A DNA stretch of 18,867 nucleotides, taken from NCBI GenBank assembly GCA_021153165.1, contig JAGKTZ010000036.1:1-18867 (forward strand), in the 5' to 3' direction. Of this stretch, positions 7,945 through 15,560 are shown in pieces. Source of the stretch: Prevotellaceae bacterium. GTDB taxonomy: Bacteria; Bacteroidota; Bacteroidia; Bacteroidales; Bacteroidaceae. Numbering within the stretch: the first letter of the stretch is position 1; each line of letters starts with the position of its first letter. The notes under the pieces were generated by a model. The model had not been told where the DNA came from and ran no database searches. It saw only the letters and a program-made list of their open reading frames with translations. Both the position numbers and the translations under genes were made by a program.

Positions 7945-10557
7945 TTACTCTCCAAACACCTTTTGGTAGTCTGTTTCGAGCGAGCGGTAAGCCTTGTTGA
8001 GCGACTCGATGGCTTGTTGTAGCGCATTCTGATCTTCTTTGTACCATTTAGCAGAAGGATACCAATGCACGTCGTTGCGTTTCGGCGCCACCTTGAGTTT
8101 TGCACCTTGGAAGAGGTCGCCTGGCAATCCATTGTCGGTGGCTGTCATCATGAAGCCTTTCTCTTTCTTCGCCAAACGCTTGTCATCAGAATTCAACCAA
8201 CCCCATTCAGCCGAGAAAGTCTGCATTGCGCCGCAGGTGAATTCACCTGTTTCTGCATCGTAGTCGAGCATTTCCAAGCGGTAGCGACGTGGCAAAATTT
8301 GGAAGTCGGTGTGATTATTAAGCGCCAGGAGCGCGGTGAAGTATAAGCCCATCATTCCGTTACCCTCGGGATGAACTTGCAAGTTGCCTATTGCAAAAGC
8401 ACCACCCTCAAGGACCATCCAACGACGATTAGTTTGCTGATCGAACTGATAACCGCAAACTTCGAGCGGAGCCGTAAAGATGCGCGCGGTAAACTCAGGC
8501 ATTTCCAATAGTTTGTCGGGGTCTACCATCGCCGTGATGAAGCCGTAAGTCTTTTCGCCGTATGGTGAAGAAATGTTGGGTTCCTCGCTAATCTCGGCGT
8601 AGATCTCTGTATCCATCGACCAGTCTTCGTTCTGAATAAACTTGTATCGTGTACCCTGCAGAGCGGTGGTGTGCTGCGGCGTTTCGGTAGTATCCTTTTC
8701 CAGGAAGTGCACGGTCAACGTCATATCGGTCGTTACGGCAAATGGTTCACCTATATTGGGCACAGCGTAGCCCTCTGTATCACTGGTCACACGAGCCACA
8801 GCCCAGTCCTTGTTGGCTTTTGCCGTAAGTGTGGCCATATCGCCATACTCAAACACTTTTGCAGGCGTGATGCTGGCGCTTCCGCCCTTGGCAGGTTCGC
8901 ATTTCACCGTCACGTTGTACTTTTGCTTTTGACGAACTTTGGGACCTTCCGGACCGTCAGTTGGTGGAACAGGTTCGGGGATCCGGGGAATACCAATTCT
9001 CAGTGTATCTCTCGGTGTCGGTTCGATGGGCCAATCACCCCAATCCTTTGTATACTCTTCGGTCGAGAAGAGCCATTCCAACTCTGCTGTGGTGTTGATG
9101 ATACCTTGATAGCGTTTGTTGTTCATCTGTATATTTGTCATCACAGCATAGCCATCAGCAGTAAAATTTCTGAACCCTGAAATTCGGTCGTACCCTTCGC
9201 CATCCCAAACAGAGATAAGCACATCGCCCTTGTTGTTGCGTATTGAGGCGTCGTTCATATCGCCGTATACCACGGTGCCAAGTGGCGAGAACTTCATTCT
9301 GTCGAGATTGTAGGCAACGAAATCATCAAAGGAGAAATGACGAACAATTTCGCAATTATTGTTGATGAGTTTGACACCATCGTTGCCGCCATCCACATCG
9401 ACTTCAACAAAAGCATAGCCATCGTAAAAAGGCATACCATTGTTGAATTCTGCCAATTTCTTGCCTGTGATATCGTAGTATTCCAGGTTGTCTCTGCTGG
9501 AGCGTTGGATATAGAATTTCCCATTCACCACGTCTGAATAATAGTCGTACTTTCCTGGTGCAAACACTACTTTACCCGTCTTGTCAATCAGTTGTGGTTC
9601 GCCCAATGTCTTAACCACCCAAGCATAACCTTCGCTAAAGTTTGTCGCCCTCATATATGTTGCCGGAATCACTACTTTGCCGTTGGCGTCCATATAGCCC
9701 CAAGCATACAGTGTCCGAAACTCCTGGCTCCATTCCTTGTATTCACGAAAGGCGCGCAGCCCTTCTTGCAACGGGCGCATAGCATCGTCAGCGTCGCCGT
9801 TCAATCGGAGATTGGGAAAGGCCTTCTCGCCTCGCACATTGATATAAAAATATTGGTCCTTGTAGTTCACCGTTTGCTTCACGATAGCCAGACCGTCGCT
9901 GAAGTGTGTAATTTCCTTGTACGTCGGATCCAGTTCCTTCACGCTGCCGTCCAGATAGAGCAGGTGCCAGCGCTTTTTACCATCTGCCGCAGGTTTGCTG
10001 CTCACCATCGGACACACGCCGCTATTGAAATAGGGGAAAAAGTTATACGACAACTCTGGGTGTTCCCACTCGTCGGCATAAAGTCGCTTGCCCGTCACAC
10101 GCCAGAACTCATACCTATAATTCTTTTTCACGGAAAAGACGCCTTCGTGCACATCGCCCACTGTATAGTCATAGAGGTCGGGCAATCGCAAATACTTCGT
10201 ATTGGCAGAGATGAAGGGGGTGGGGTAAGTTGGCTCCACTGTCTTCCATTTACTTCTGTCGGGCGCAGTCGATGCCGCAGCTGTCGATGTCGTTGCGGTA
10301 GCAGGCGTCGCAGTTGAAGTGGTGGGTGCCGTGGTCGAAGTTTCAGTCTGTTTCTTCTGTGATTTAGGAGTCAGAGTAGGCAGTTCGCCATTCTTCATTT
10401 TGTCCAACCCTTTATTTACCTTTTCCAGGCCCTTGTTCACCTTTTCCAACCCCTTTCCGAGTTTCTTCAGGAATTGTGCTTCGCTGGTCATAGGTACCGT
10501 AAAAAGCAACAAAGCGAGCCATAGCGGCAATGCAGATAGGATACGTTTTGTTTTCAT
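7945..10557 (-). CDS. Exported WG-repeat protein with bacterial-repeat domain
   Basis: The function is unknown. The 870 residues begin with a signal peptide (basic start, LPLWLALLLFTVPMTSEAQ, likely cut near residue 27). An amphipathic stretch with tandem GLEKVNK heptads follows (about 33-55), then a Thr/Ala/Pro/Ser-rich linker (about 70-100). Residues ~105-500 contain degenerate WG-type repeats: beta units such as LIDKTGKVVF, GYMDANGKVVIPATY, YYDITGKKLAEF and FSDGLAIVK. Residues ~545-620 (YNVTVKCEPAKGGSASITP...) resemble the InlB-like bacterial repeat domain. The C-terminal ~240 residues are unassigned and end in a possible coiled coil (EDQNALQQAIESLNKAYRSL). It is probably monocistronic, with its own promoter next to the 84-bp repeat array. 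Location in the periplasm or at the surface is inferred. Confidence 0.85.
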   Translation of the reverse strand: MKTKRILSALPLWLALLLFTVPMTSEAQFLKKLGKGLEKVNKGLEKVNKGLDKMKNGELPTLTPKSQKKQTETSTTAPTTSTATPATATTSTAAASTAPDRSKWKTVEPTYPTPFISANTKYLRLPDLYDYTVGDVHEGVFSVKKNYRYEFWRVTGKRLYADEWEHPELSYNFFPYFNSGVCPMVSSKPAADGKKRWHLLYLDGSVKELDPTYKEITHFSDGLAIVKQTVNYKDQYFYINVRGEKAFPNLRLNGDADDAMRPLQEGLRAFREYKEWSQEFRTLYAWGYMDANGKVVIPATYMRATNFSEGYAWVVKTLGEPQLIDKTGKVVFAPGKYDYYSDVVNGKFYIQRSSRDNLEYYDITGKKLAEFNNGMPFYDGYAFVEVDVDGGNDGVKLINNNCEIVRHFSFDDFVAYNLDRMKFSPLGTVVYGDMNDASIRNNKGDVLISVWDGEGYDRISGFRNFTADGYAVMTNIQMNNKRYQGIINTTAELEWLFSTEEYTKDWGDWPIEPTPRDTLRIGIPRIPEPVPPTDGPEGPKVRQKQKYNVTVKCEPAKGGSASITPAKVFEYGDMATLTAKANKDWAVARVTSDTEGYAVPNIGEPFAVTTDMTLTVHFLEKDTTETPQHTTALQGTRYKFIQNEDWSMDTEIYAEISEEPNISSPYGEKTYGFITAMVDPDKLLEMPEFTARIFTAPLEVCGYQFDQQTNRRWMVLEGGAFAIGNLQVHPEGNGMMGLYFTALLALNNHTDFQILPRRYRLEMLDYDAETGEFTCGAMQTFSAEWGWLNSDDKRLAKKEKGFMMTATDNGLPGDLFQGAKLKVAPKRNDVHWYPSAKWYKEDQNALQQAIESLNKAYRSLETDYQKVFGE

Positions 10558-10594
10558 AGTTGATGTATTTATAGGTAAAAGACTTTCTATTTTG

Positions 10595-10602
10595 CAAATA
10601 TA
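10595..10602 (-). promoter_or_regulatory. -7 promoter element for the WG-repeat gene
   Basis: Read on the - strand this is TATATTTG, an exact TAnnTTTG match, about 37 nt before the ATG. The TATAT half is contributed by the left end of the adjacent repeat array, while TTTG overlaps and crosses its edge. No clear TTG -33 element is visible; that position falls inside the repeat. Confidence 0.6.
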
Positions 10603-10790
10603 CGCATAAGCGAGCGAGAATTATGAAGTTTACTTCAATAATTTTCACAGCGAGCGAAAGTATATTGGAGATTTATCTCACATATACGCATAAGCGAGCG
10701 AGAATTATGAAGTTTACTTCAATAATTTTCACAGCGAACGAAAGTATATTGGAGATTTATCTCACATATACGCATAAGCGAGCGAGAATT
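10598..10790. repeat. Promoter-adjacent tandem repeat array, 84-bp period
   Basis: Copies start with ATATACGCATAAGCGAGCGA at 10598 and 10682, with a third partial copy at 10766-10790. The two full 84-bp copies differ by one base (G at 10654, A at 10738). Each copy carries an inner palindrome around GAAGTTTACTTC and two AGCGAGCGA words. Its last part has a second small palindrome (GAGATTTATCTC). The same core recurs in diverged form at 13536-13715. The array lies directly upstream of the WG-repeat gene, with its left edge at the promoter. Confidence 0.92.
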
Positions 10791-11024
10791 GATATTGTAA
10801 GTTTCTTCGGGAAAGTCTACCCGTTCACAAGTCGACGTTTCTAATACTACCAATATCTGAAATTCTGTGCCATCAAAGATGCTTCCGTAAACGAAAGAAG
10901 TGCCCTTGGGAAATTTCCACTCACCTTCGTCACCGCTCCATGAATCCCTGTCGTAATACCAAAGAATGAAGATGTTGCAATTGATATTCGTACTGCCGGG
11001 CACAAGGAACACCCCCTGTATCAC
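10791..11024 (-). pseudogene. Possible gene remnant, unrecognised
   Basis: About 78 codons on the - strand look like ordinary protein sequence (VFLVPGSTNINCNIF, WYYDRDSWSGDEGEWKF, GTSFVYGSIFDG, EFQILVVLE), with Trp, Asp and Gly spaced as in a beta-rich protein. Upstream the frame dissolves into Phe/Lys runs from the GH92 terminator region, with no plausible ATG; the nearest start is a GTG at 11024. Downstream it runs straight into the 84-bp repeat and stops at 10719. This suggests an internal piece of a former gene cut on both sides. No family was recognised. It could instead be a chance open frame. Confidence 0.35.
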
Positions 11025-11073
11025 GCCTGATTTTTCAATACATTTTACGAAAAAAAACTTTGCGCCGTGGCGT

Positions 11074-11131
11074 AAAAAAAAACCTAGACCTTTTTTAAAA
11101 AAACCGTTCTGGAATTTAAAAAAGGTCTAGG
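11074..11131 (-). terminator. Intrinsic terminator of the GH92 gene
   Basis: CCTAGACCTTTTTTAAA (11083-11099) and its exact complement (11115-11131) form a 17-bp stem with a 15-nt loop. Read on the - strand the stem is followed by nine T residues (11074-11082), as in a strong intrinsic terminator. It lies ~90 nt after the GH92 stop codon. A small GCGCC/GGCGT hairpin (around 11062-11073) follows. A run of seven G (11141-11147) lies between it and the gene. Confidence 0.85.
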
Positions 11132-11219
11132 CTCGTGATTGGGGGGGAATAGGTACTTAAACTTTAATACAGCATTGAAGTCATATTTTCAAATACCCGA
11201 ATCTTAATCTATGCATTTA

Positions 11220-13502
11220 CTATTTTCCCCACTGCGTAGGCACTTCGCTCATCACGAGTTCGAGCGTGCCGCCTGCTTCGAGTTGTTTGTGGGTGAAGAA
11301 TGGTTTCTTCAATGCCTTGCCATTCAACTTAGCAGATTTGATGTATTTCGCTTTACGACTATTATTCTTTGTAACAATCGTAAATCGCTTACCATTTTCC
11401 AAATTGATGGTCACCTCGGGGAAGAGAGGACGACCGATGGAGTAAGTTGGATTACCTGGGCAAACTTGGTAGAAACCCATTGCGTTGAGGATGTACCAAG
11501 CGGACATTTGACCACAGTCTTCGTTGCCCGAGATACCTGCTGGCGCATTACGGTATTGATTGATCAGGACGCTATCCACCAACTCCTGAGTACGCCATGG
11601 ACGACCCACATAGTTGTAGAGGTGAGTGGTGTGGTGACCAGGTTCGTTGCCATGAGCATATTGTCCGATGAAGCCAGATACGTCGGGAGAAACATCGTCG
11701 CCTGTCAAGCCCGAGGGTGCAGAAAAGAGGCCGTCAAGTTTGTTCGCAAATTTTTCCTTGCTGCCCATCAAAGCAACCAATCCGTCTACATCGTGGGGTA
11801 CAAACCATGTCCACTGCCATGCAGTACCTTCGCAATAGTCGTCGGCACGGTGGCGCGAACTGCGAGGGTCGAATGGCGTGCGCCAGTTACCCTGTGCATC
11901 CTTACCGCGCATAAATTGTGTAGTTGGGTCGAAATAATGCTGATATGCCTTGCCAAATTTGTAGTACTTCTCAGCCACTGCCTTATTCTTCACACCATTT
12001 GCCAAAGTTGCAATACACCAGTCATTGTAAGCGTATTCCAATGCCTTTGCCACAGTTTCGTGGTCGCAATCGTAGGGGGCATAGCCCATCTCATTCTTAT
12101 ACTTACGTGCAGGAGGCATGATTTCGCTGGTCAACTTCCACTTGGGCAATGTCTGCGTAATGCCTGCGGTGTCATATTCTGCCATACGTACGCCAGCAGC
12201 CAAGGCCTTGTTGGCATCAAAATTGCGATGGCCTTTAGCATAAGCATCAGCCGCAAGAGAAGTAAAGTGGTAACCTATCATACAGCCGGTATAGTTGGAA
12301 GCCAATTCCCACTTGGGCACGATACCGCCTTCCTCGCCCTTGCGAATGAGGTTGCGGATATAGGCTTGGTTTTGCTTAGGCGAAAGGATAGTAAGCAGTG
12401 GGTGCAATGCGCGGTGAGTGTCCCACAATGAATAAACGGTATAGTTGGGAGAAGCAGGGTCGGCTTGGTAGATCTTCAGGTCCATACCCTTGTAGCGACC
12501 ATCTACGTCTGTAGCCAAAGCGGGAGAGATATTAGCGTGGTAGAGCGCGGTATAGAACACTTGCTGATGTTCCTTCAGGAATTCACCTTCTACTTCAGGT
12601 ATTTCGATTTTGCTCAACACCTTGTTCCACTTTTGCTTCGCTGCAGCACGCACGCCTTCAAAGTCCCAACCTGGAATTTCTGCCATCAGGTTCTTCTTTG
12701 CACCTTCGTAGTCGACCATAGAAATAGAGGTCTTCACCATCACCTGTTCATCTTGATTAGTCGAGAACTTCAAAATCACTTTGCAACGAGGTTCTGTGCG
12801 CTTGCTGGTCTTCACCGTATCGCGCACCACTTGTGCTGTGAATGGCTTGGAGAACTTTGCATAGAAATACAACTGCTGATTGTAAGCCCAGCCTTGGCTT
12901 CTGCGGTAAGCACGAATCGTCTGATTGTCGACAATCTCTACGTCCATCGCATGCATGATCTGGTCATGGATACCATAGTCCAGGTCGAGGATCATACCAG
13001 CCTCGGTAGCTTTGGGATAAGTATAACGATGCAGTGCAGCACGTTCGGTAGCCGTGAGTTCTGCTTTAACACGATATCTATCCAACACCACTGTATAATA
13101 ACCGGGTTCGGCACTTTCGGTAGACTTGCAGAAAGGCGAAGCAAAAGCCACACGTTGGCCAAGAGGTTCCTTCTCGCCAATATATTGCAAGTCGGGACGG
13201 CCCACAATAGGCATCAACAAGAAATCGCCATAGTCAGCACAACCCGTACCACTCAAACGTGTATGAGCAAAACCATTGATGCTTTGGTCCTCGTAGTAAT
13301 AACCCGAACAAGCATCCCACTCGTGGAAACGTGTATCAGGACCAGGCTGAATCATACCATTGGGCACAACCGCCGCAGGGTGTGTGTGACCATGATCAGC
13401 AGTTCCTACAAAGAGATTCACATACTTCGTGTAATCCTTCTCCTGTGCATTCATCGTAAAAACGAAAGCCAGGAGCAAACCTAAAATTCCTATTTTTTTC
13501 AT
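11220..13502 (-). CDS. Exported GH92 family alpha-mannosidase
   Basis: The 760-residue protein has a signal peptide (MKKIGILGLLLAFVFTMNAQ, cut near residue 20) followed at once by the GH92 N-terminal signature YVNLFVGTADHGHTHPAA.VPNGM. Other family motifs are GFAHTRLSGTGCADYGD near 77, YSLWDTHRALHPL near 357, GNEPGHH near 617-623 and GNEDCGQMSAWY near 658-669. The last two carry the acidic residues associated with calcium-dependent inverting hydrolysis. GH92 enzymes remove alpha-linked mannose, most often alpha-1,2, from N-glycans and fungal mannans; exact linkage cannot be read here. The length is normal and the gene intact. It has its own promoter beside a repeat array, is divergent from the fucosidase unit and ends at a strong terminator. 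Confidence 0.95.
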   Translation of the reverse strand: MKKIGILGLLLAFVFTMNAQEKDYTKYVNLFVGTADHGHTHPAAVVPNGMIQPGPDTRFHEWDACSGYYYEDQSINGFAHTRLSGTGCADYGDFLLMPIVGRPDLQYIGEKEPLGQRVAFASPFCKSTESAEPGYYTVVLDRYRVKAELTATERAALHRYTYPKATEAGMILDLDYGIHDQIMHAMDVEIVDNQTIRAYRRSQGWAYNQQLYFYAKFSKPFTAQVVRDTVKTSKRTEPRCKVILKFSTNQDEQVMVKTSISMVDYEGAKKNLMAEIPGWDFEGVRAAAKQKWNKVLSKIEIPEVEGEFLKEHQQVFYTALYHANISPALATDVDGRYKGMDLKIYQADPASPNYTVYSLWDTHRALHPLLTILSPKQNQAYIRNLIRKGEEGGIVPKWELASNYTGCMIGYHFTSLAADAYAKGHRNFDANKALAAGVRMAEYDTAGITQTLPKWKLTSEIMPPARKYKNEMGYAPYDCDHETVAKALEYAYNDWCIATLANGVKNKAVAEKYYKFGKAYQHYFDPTTQFMRGKDAQGNWRTPFDPRSSRHRADDYCEGTAWQWTWFVPHDVDGLVALMGSKEKFANKLDGLFSAPSGLTGDDVSPDVSGFIGQYAHGNEPGHHTTHLYNYVGRPWRTQELVDSVLINQYRNAPAGISGNEDCGQMSAWYILNAMGFYQVCPGNPTYSIGRPLFPEVTINLENGKRFTIVTKNNSRKAKYIKSAKLNGKALKKPFFTHKQLEAGGTLELVMSEVPTQWGK

Positions 13503-13532
13503 AGAATAGATATTGTTTTTTAAATTTCACGA

Positions 13533-13540
13533 CAAATATA
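13533..13540 (-). promoter_or_regulatory. -7 promoter element for the GH92 gene
   Basis: On the - strand this reads TATATTTG, an exact TAnnTTTG match, 30 nt before the ATG at 13502. As at 10595, the TATAT part comes from the edge of a repeat array and no TTG -33 element is obvious. The arrangement repeats that of the WG-repeat gene almost exactly. Confidence 0.6.
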
Positions 13541-13715
13541 CGCATAAACGAGCGAGAAATATGAAGTTTACTTCAATATTTTTCACAGCGAGTGCAGAGT
13601 ATATTCAAAGTTCATCTTAAAATATACGCATAAACGAGCAAGAAATATCAAGTTCACTTGAATATTTTTCACAGCGAGTGCTAAGTATATTACATTATAT
13701 ACGCAAAAACGTGAG
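13536..13715. repeat. Second promoter-adjacent repeat array, diverged copies
   Basis: Cores begin with ATATACGCA at 13536, 13622 and 13697, giving spacings of 86 and 75 bp. About 70 nt are conserved in the first two copies, followed by unrelated spacers of 16 and 5 nt; the third copy is only a fragment. The same core occurs at 10598-10790. The central palindrome differs between copies by matched changes (GAAG...CTTC in copy 1, CAAG...CTTG in copy 2). Confidence 0.88.
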
Positions 13716-13746
13716 GCAAGACATTCTCGCGAATGCTTGTCTCACG
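13710..13746. repeat. Imperfect inverted repeat in the divergent intergenic region
   Basis: CGTGAGGCAAGACATTC is followed, after TCGC, by GAATGCTTGTCTCACG. The arms are complementary apart from a one-base bulge and one mismatch. It lies between the GH92 promoter array and the fucosidase promoter. It could be an operator or a transcript hairpin; no known binding site was recognised. A shorter inverted pair AATGCG/CGCATT follows at about 13750-13772. Confidence 0.45.
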
Positions 13747-13882
13747 CAAAATGCGCATCTGAATTACGCATTATCGAGTATTGATTTGACACAACTAAGA
13801 AGGTTTATAAAGCGAACCATGGACGAATTCTTAATTATCAACCTTGATTGATAAAAATAGTAAAAAAAATATCCTTTTTTTC

Positions 13883-13912
13883 TTGCAAAATTGGCAGTTT
13901 TTTTTTAATTTG
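13883..13912 (+). promoter_or_regulatory. Likely promoter of the fucosidase unit
   Basis: TTG at 13883-13885 and TTAATTTG at 13905-13912 are separated by 19 nt, matching the Bacteroidota TTG-N19-TAnnTTTG layout with one mismatch in the -7 element. It lies ~95 nt before the ATG at 14008, implying a leader of roughly 85-90 nt. The surrounding 250 nt are very A/T-rich and contain no gene. Confidence 0.5.
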
Positions 13913-14007
13913 CGCTCGTTTCATGGGGTTATCACTCGTAAAAAATCTACTTTGAATAAATACAAGGAGTATAGATTAGAAACACCAAAAACCTAAATAA
14001 TTATTTT

Positions 14008-15522
14008 ATGAAAATTAAAACTTTACTTGTCGGTTTGGCGATACCTGCTTTGGGCTTCGCTCAAAACTATGACATGACGTATCCCGACAATGCGCCTGCG
14101 CCTTGTCATCCCGTCCCCAGCGATCGCCAGATCATGTGGAACGAGACAGAGTTTTATGCCTTCTTCCACTATGGTATGAATACCTTCACCGGACTGGAAT
14201 GGGGCTATGGTAATGAAGCTGAGTCGCGATATGCGCCCAAGGGGATGCCAAATCCTGAACAATGGGTGACTTCGGTGAAGGCGGCTGGTATGAACGGCGG
14301 TATCGCTGTGGTGAAGCACCACGACGGTTTCTGCTTGTGGCCCACTGCTACGACTTCGCACAGCATCAAGAATGCGGGCAACGAGAATGGTCGTTCGGCC
14401 AACATCCCTCAGCTCTTTGCCGAAGCGAGCAAGAAGCACAACATGAAGTACGGTTTCTACATCTCGCCATGGGACCGCAACTCGGCACACTATGGCAAGG
14501 ATACCTATGTGACCGAAGTCTTCCTGAAACAATGCGAGGAATTGGCTCAATATGGTTCGGACCAATTTGAAATGTGGTTTGACGGTGCTCGCGGTGGCGA
14601 CGGCTACTATGGTGGCGAGGGCGGCAATCGCGACATCGACCCCGAAATCTATTATGACGTGCCCAACCTGCGTGCTCGCGTGCACCGCATTGCGCCCAAC
14701 TGTATCATGTGGGGTGTCGGCGGCGAAGCACGTTGGATCGGTAACGAGTCGGGCTATGCTGGCAATACCAACTGGGCTATGACCGACTACCTGTCTGAAA
14801 CCGTGGTGCGCGAAGAGGGCGACATCAACGGTTGGTTCTGGAATCCCGGCGAAAGTGATGCTAAGGCAACCAATCAGGGCTGGTTCTGGCACAGCGGCGA
14901 AACGATGAAGAGCGCTGACCGCTTGTTCCAAATGTATCTGGAAACTGTGGGCCGCAATGCAACACTGATCCTGAACTGTCCACCCGACCAATATGGCGTA
15001 TTGCCCACAAATACTGTGAACGAATTGAGCAAACTGGGTAAGATGTTGCACGAACGCTTGGCTGTGCCCGTGTATGGACAGAGCGAATCGACTGCTGCTA
15101 AGGATATGGCTAAGACTGCTACTATCGAGGTGAACGAAACTCGCACCGGTGGCAACTATGACAAGGCTAATCTGACCGACGGCAACAAGGAAACCTATTG
15201 GGCTACAAACGATGGCAGCCTGGGTGGCACGATCACCCTGTCGTGGAGCACACCACAGACAGTGCGCTACCTCGTGTTGCAAGAACCTATCAAGTTGGGT
15301 CAACGCATCAAGGACTTCAAGATCGAATATAGCGAAGATGGTAGCAACTGGACCGAACTCTGCACATCATTGGAAACAACTACTGTGGGCTACAAGCGCA
15401 TCATCCCATTGAACGGCAGCACAAGCAATAGTTATGGCAATGGCTACAATGCCAAGAAATTGCGCATCACTATCCTGGACAGCCGTGCGTGCCCATTGCT
15501 CTCAAATATTAATGTGTATTAA
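14008..15522 (+). CDS. Exported GH29 alpha-L-fucosidase with F5/8C domain
   Basis: The 504-residue protein starts with a signal peptide (MKIKTLLVGLAIPALGFAQ). The GH29 barrel spans about 35-350, with FHYGMNTFTGLEWG near 51, KHHDGFCLWPT near 103, YISPWDRN near 151 and FEMWFDGARGGDG near 187. Asp192 in the last motif is the expected retaining nucleophile. LILNCPPD near 324 closes the barrel. Residues ~365-504 form an F5/8 type C (discoidin/CBM32-like) domain (NLTDGNKETYWAT, FKIEYSEDGSNWTELC). It probably releases terminal fucose from host or dietary glycans. Overall pattern suggests the GH29-B (alpha-1,3/1,4) group, but that is tentative. No C-terminal sorting tail is present. The next gene follows after 38 nt. 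Confidence 0.93.
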   Translation: MKIKTLLVGLAIPALGFAQNYDMTYPDNAPAPCHPVPSDRQIMWNETEFYAFFHYGMNTFTGLEWGYGNEAESRYAPKGMPNPEQWVTSVKAAGMNGGIAVVKHHDGFCLWPTATTSHSIKNAGNENGRSANIPQLFAEASKKHNMKYGFYISPWDRNSAHYGKDTYVTEVFLKQCEELAQYGSDQFEMWFDGARGGDGYYGGEGGNRDIDPEIYYDVPNLRARVHRIAPNCIMWGVGGEARWIGNESGYAGNTNWAMTDYLSETVVREEGDINGWFWNPGESDAKATNQGWFWHSGETMKSADRLFQMYLETVGRNATLILNCPPDQYGVLPTNTVNELSKLGKMLHERLAVPVYGQSESTAAKDMAKTATIEVNETRTGGNYDKANLTDGNKETYWATNDGSLGGTITLSWSTPQTVRYLVLQEPIKLGQRIKDFKIEYSEDGSNWTELCTSLETTTVGYKRIIPLNGSTSNSYGNGYNAKKLRITILDSRACPLLSNINVY

Positions 15523-15560
15523 TCAACAGACATCAACACGACATATAAAATCAGAAAATT

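Noticed and set aside
9592..10317. 241-codon + strand open frame opposite the WG-repeat gene
   Set aside because: It is antisense to a well-supported exported protein, and its end is a translated low-complexity linker.
10623..10844. Open + strand frame of 73 codons that repeats itself every 28 residues
   Set aside because: It is only the 84-bp tandem repeat read in frame, since 84 is a multiple of three. The diverged array at 13536 has 86- and 75-bp spacings, so the frame is not conserved.
11141..11147. Run of seven G as a phase-variation tract
   Set aside because: It is outside coding sequence, downstream of the GH92 stop codon, so slippage would not switch a reading frame.
11211..12431. 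406-codon + strand open frame opposite the GH92 gene
   Set aside because: It is a mirror frame of a clearly recognised GH92 gene. Its composition is low-information and it has no signal or domain.
10598..13715. CRISPR array
   Set aside because: Repeats are ~70 nt, spacers are short and irregular (14, 16 and 5 nt) and two are identical. There are no cas genes and there are two separate arrays at promoters.
14023..15303. 426-codon - strand open frame opposite the fucosidase
   Set aside because: It is a shadow of the strongly biased GH29 coding strand, rich in His, Val and Ala with no domain pattern.
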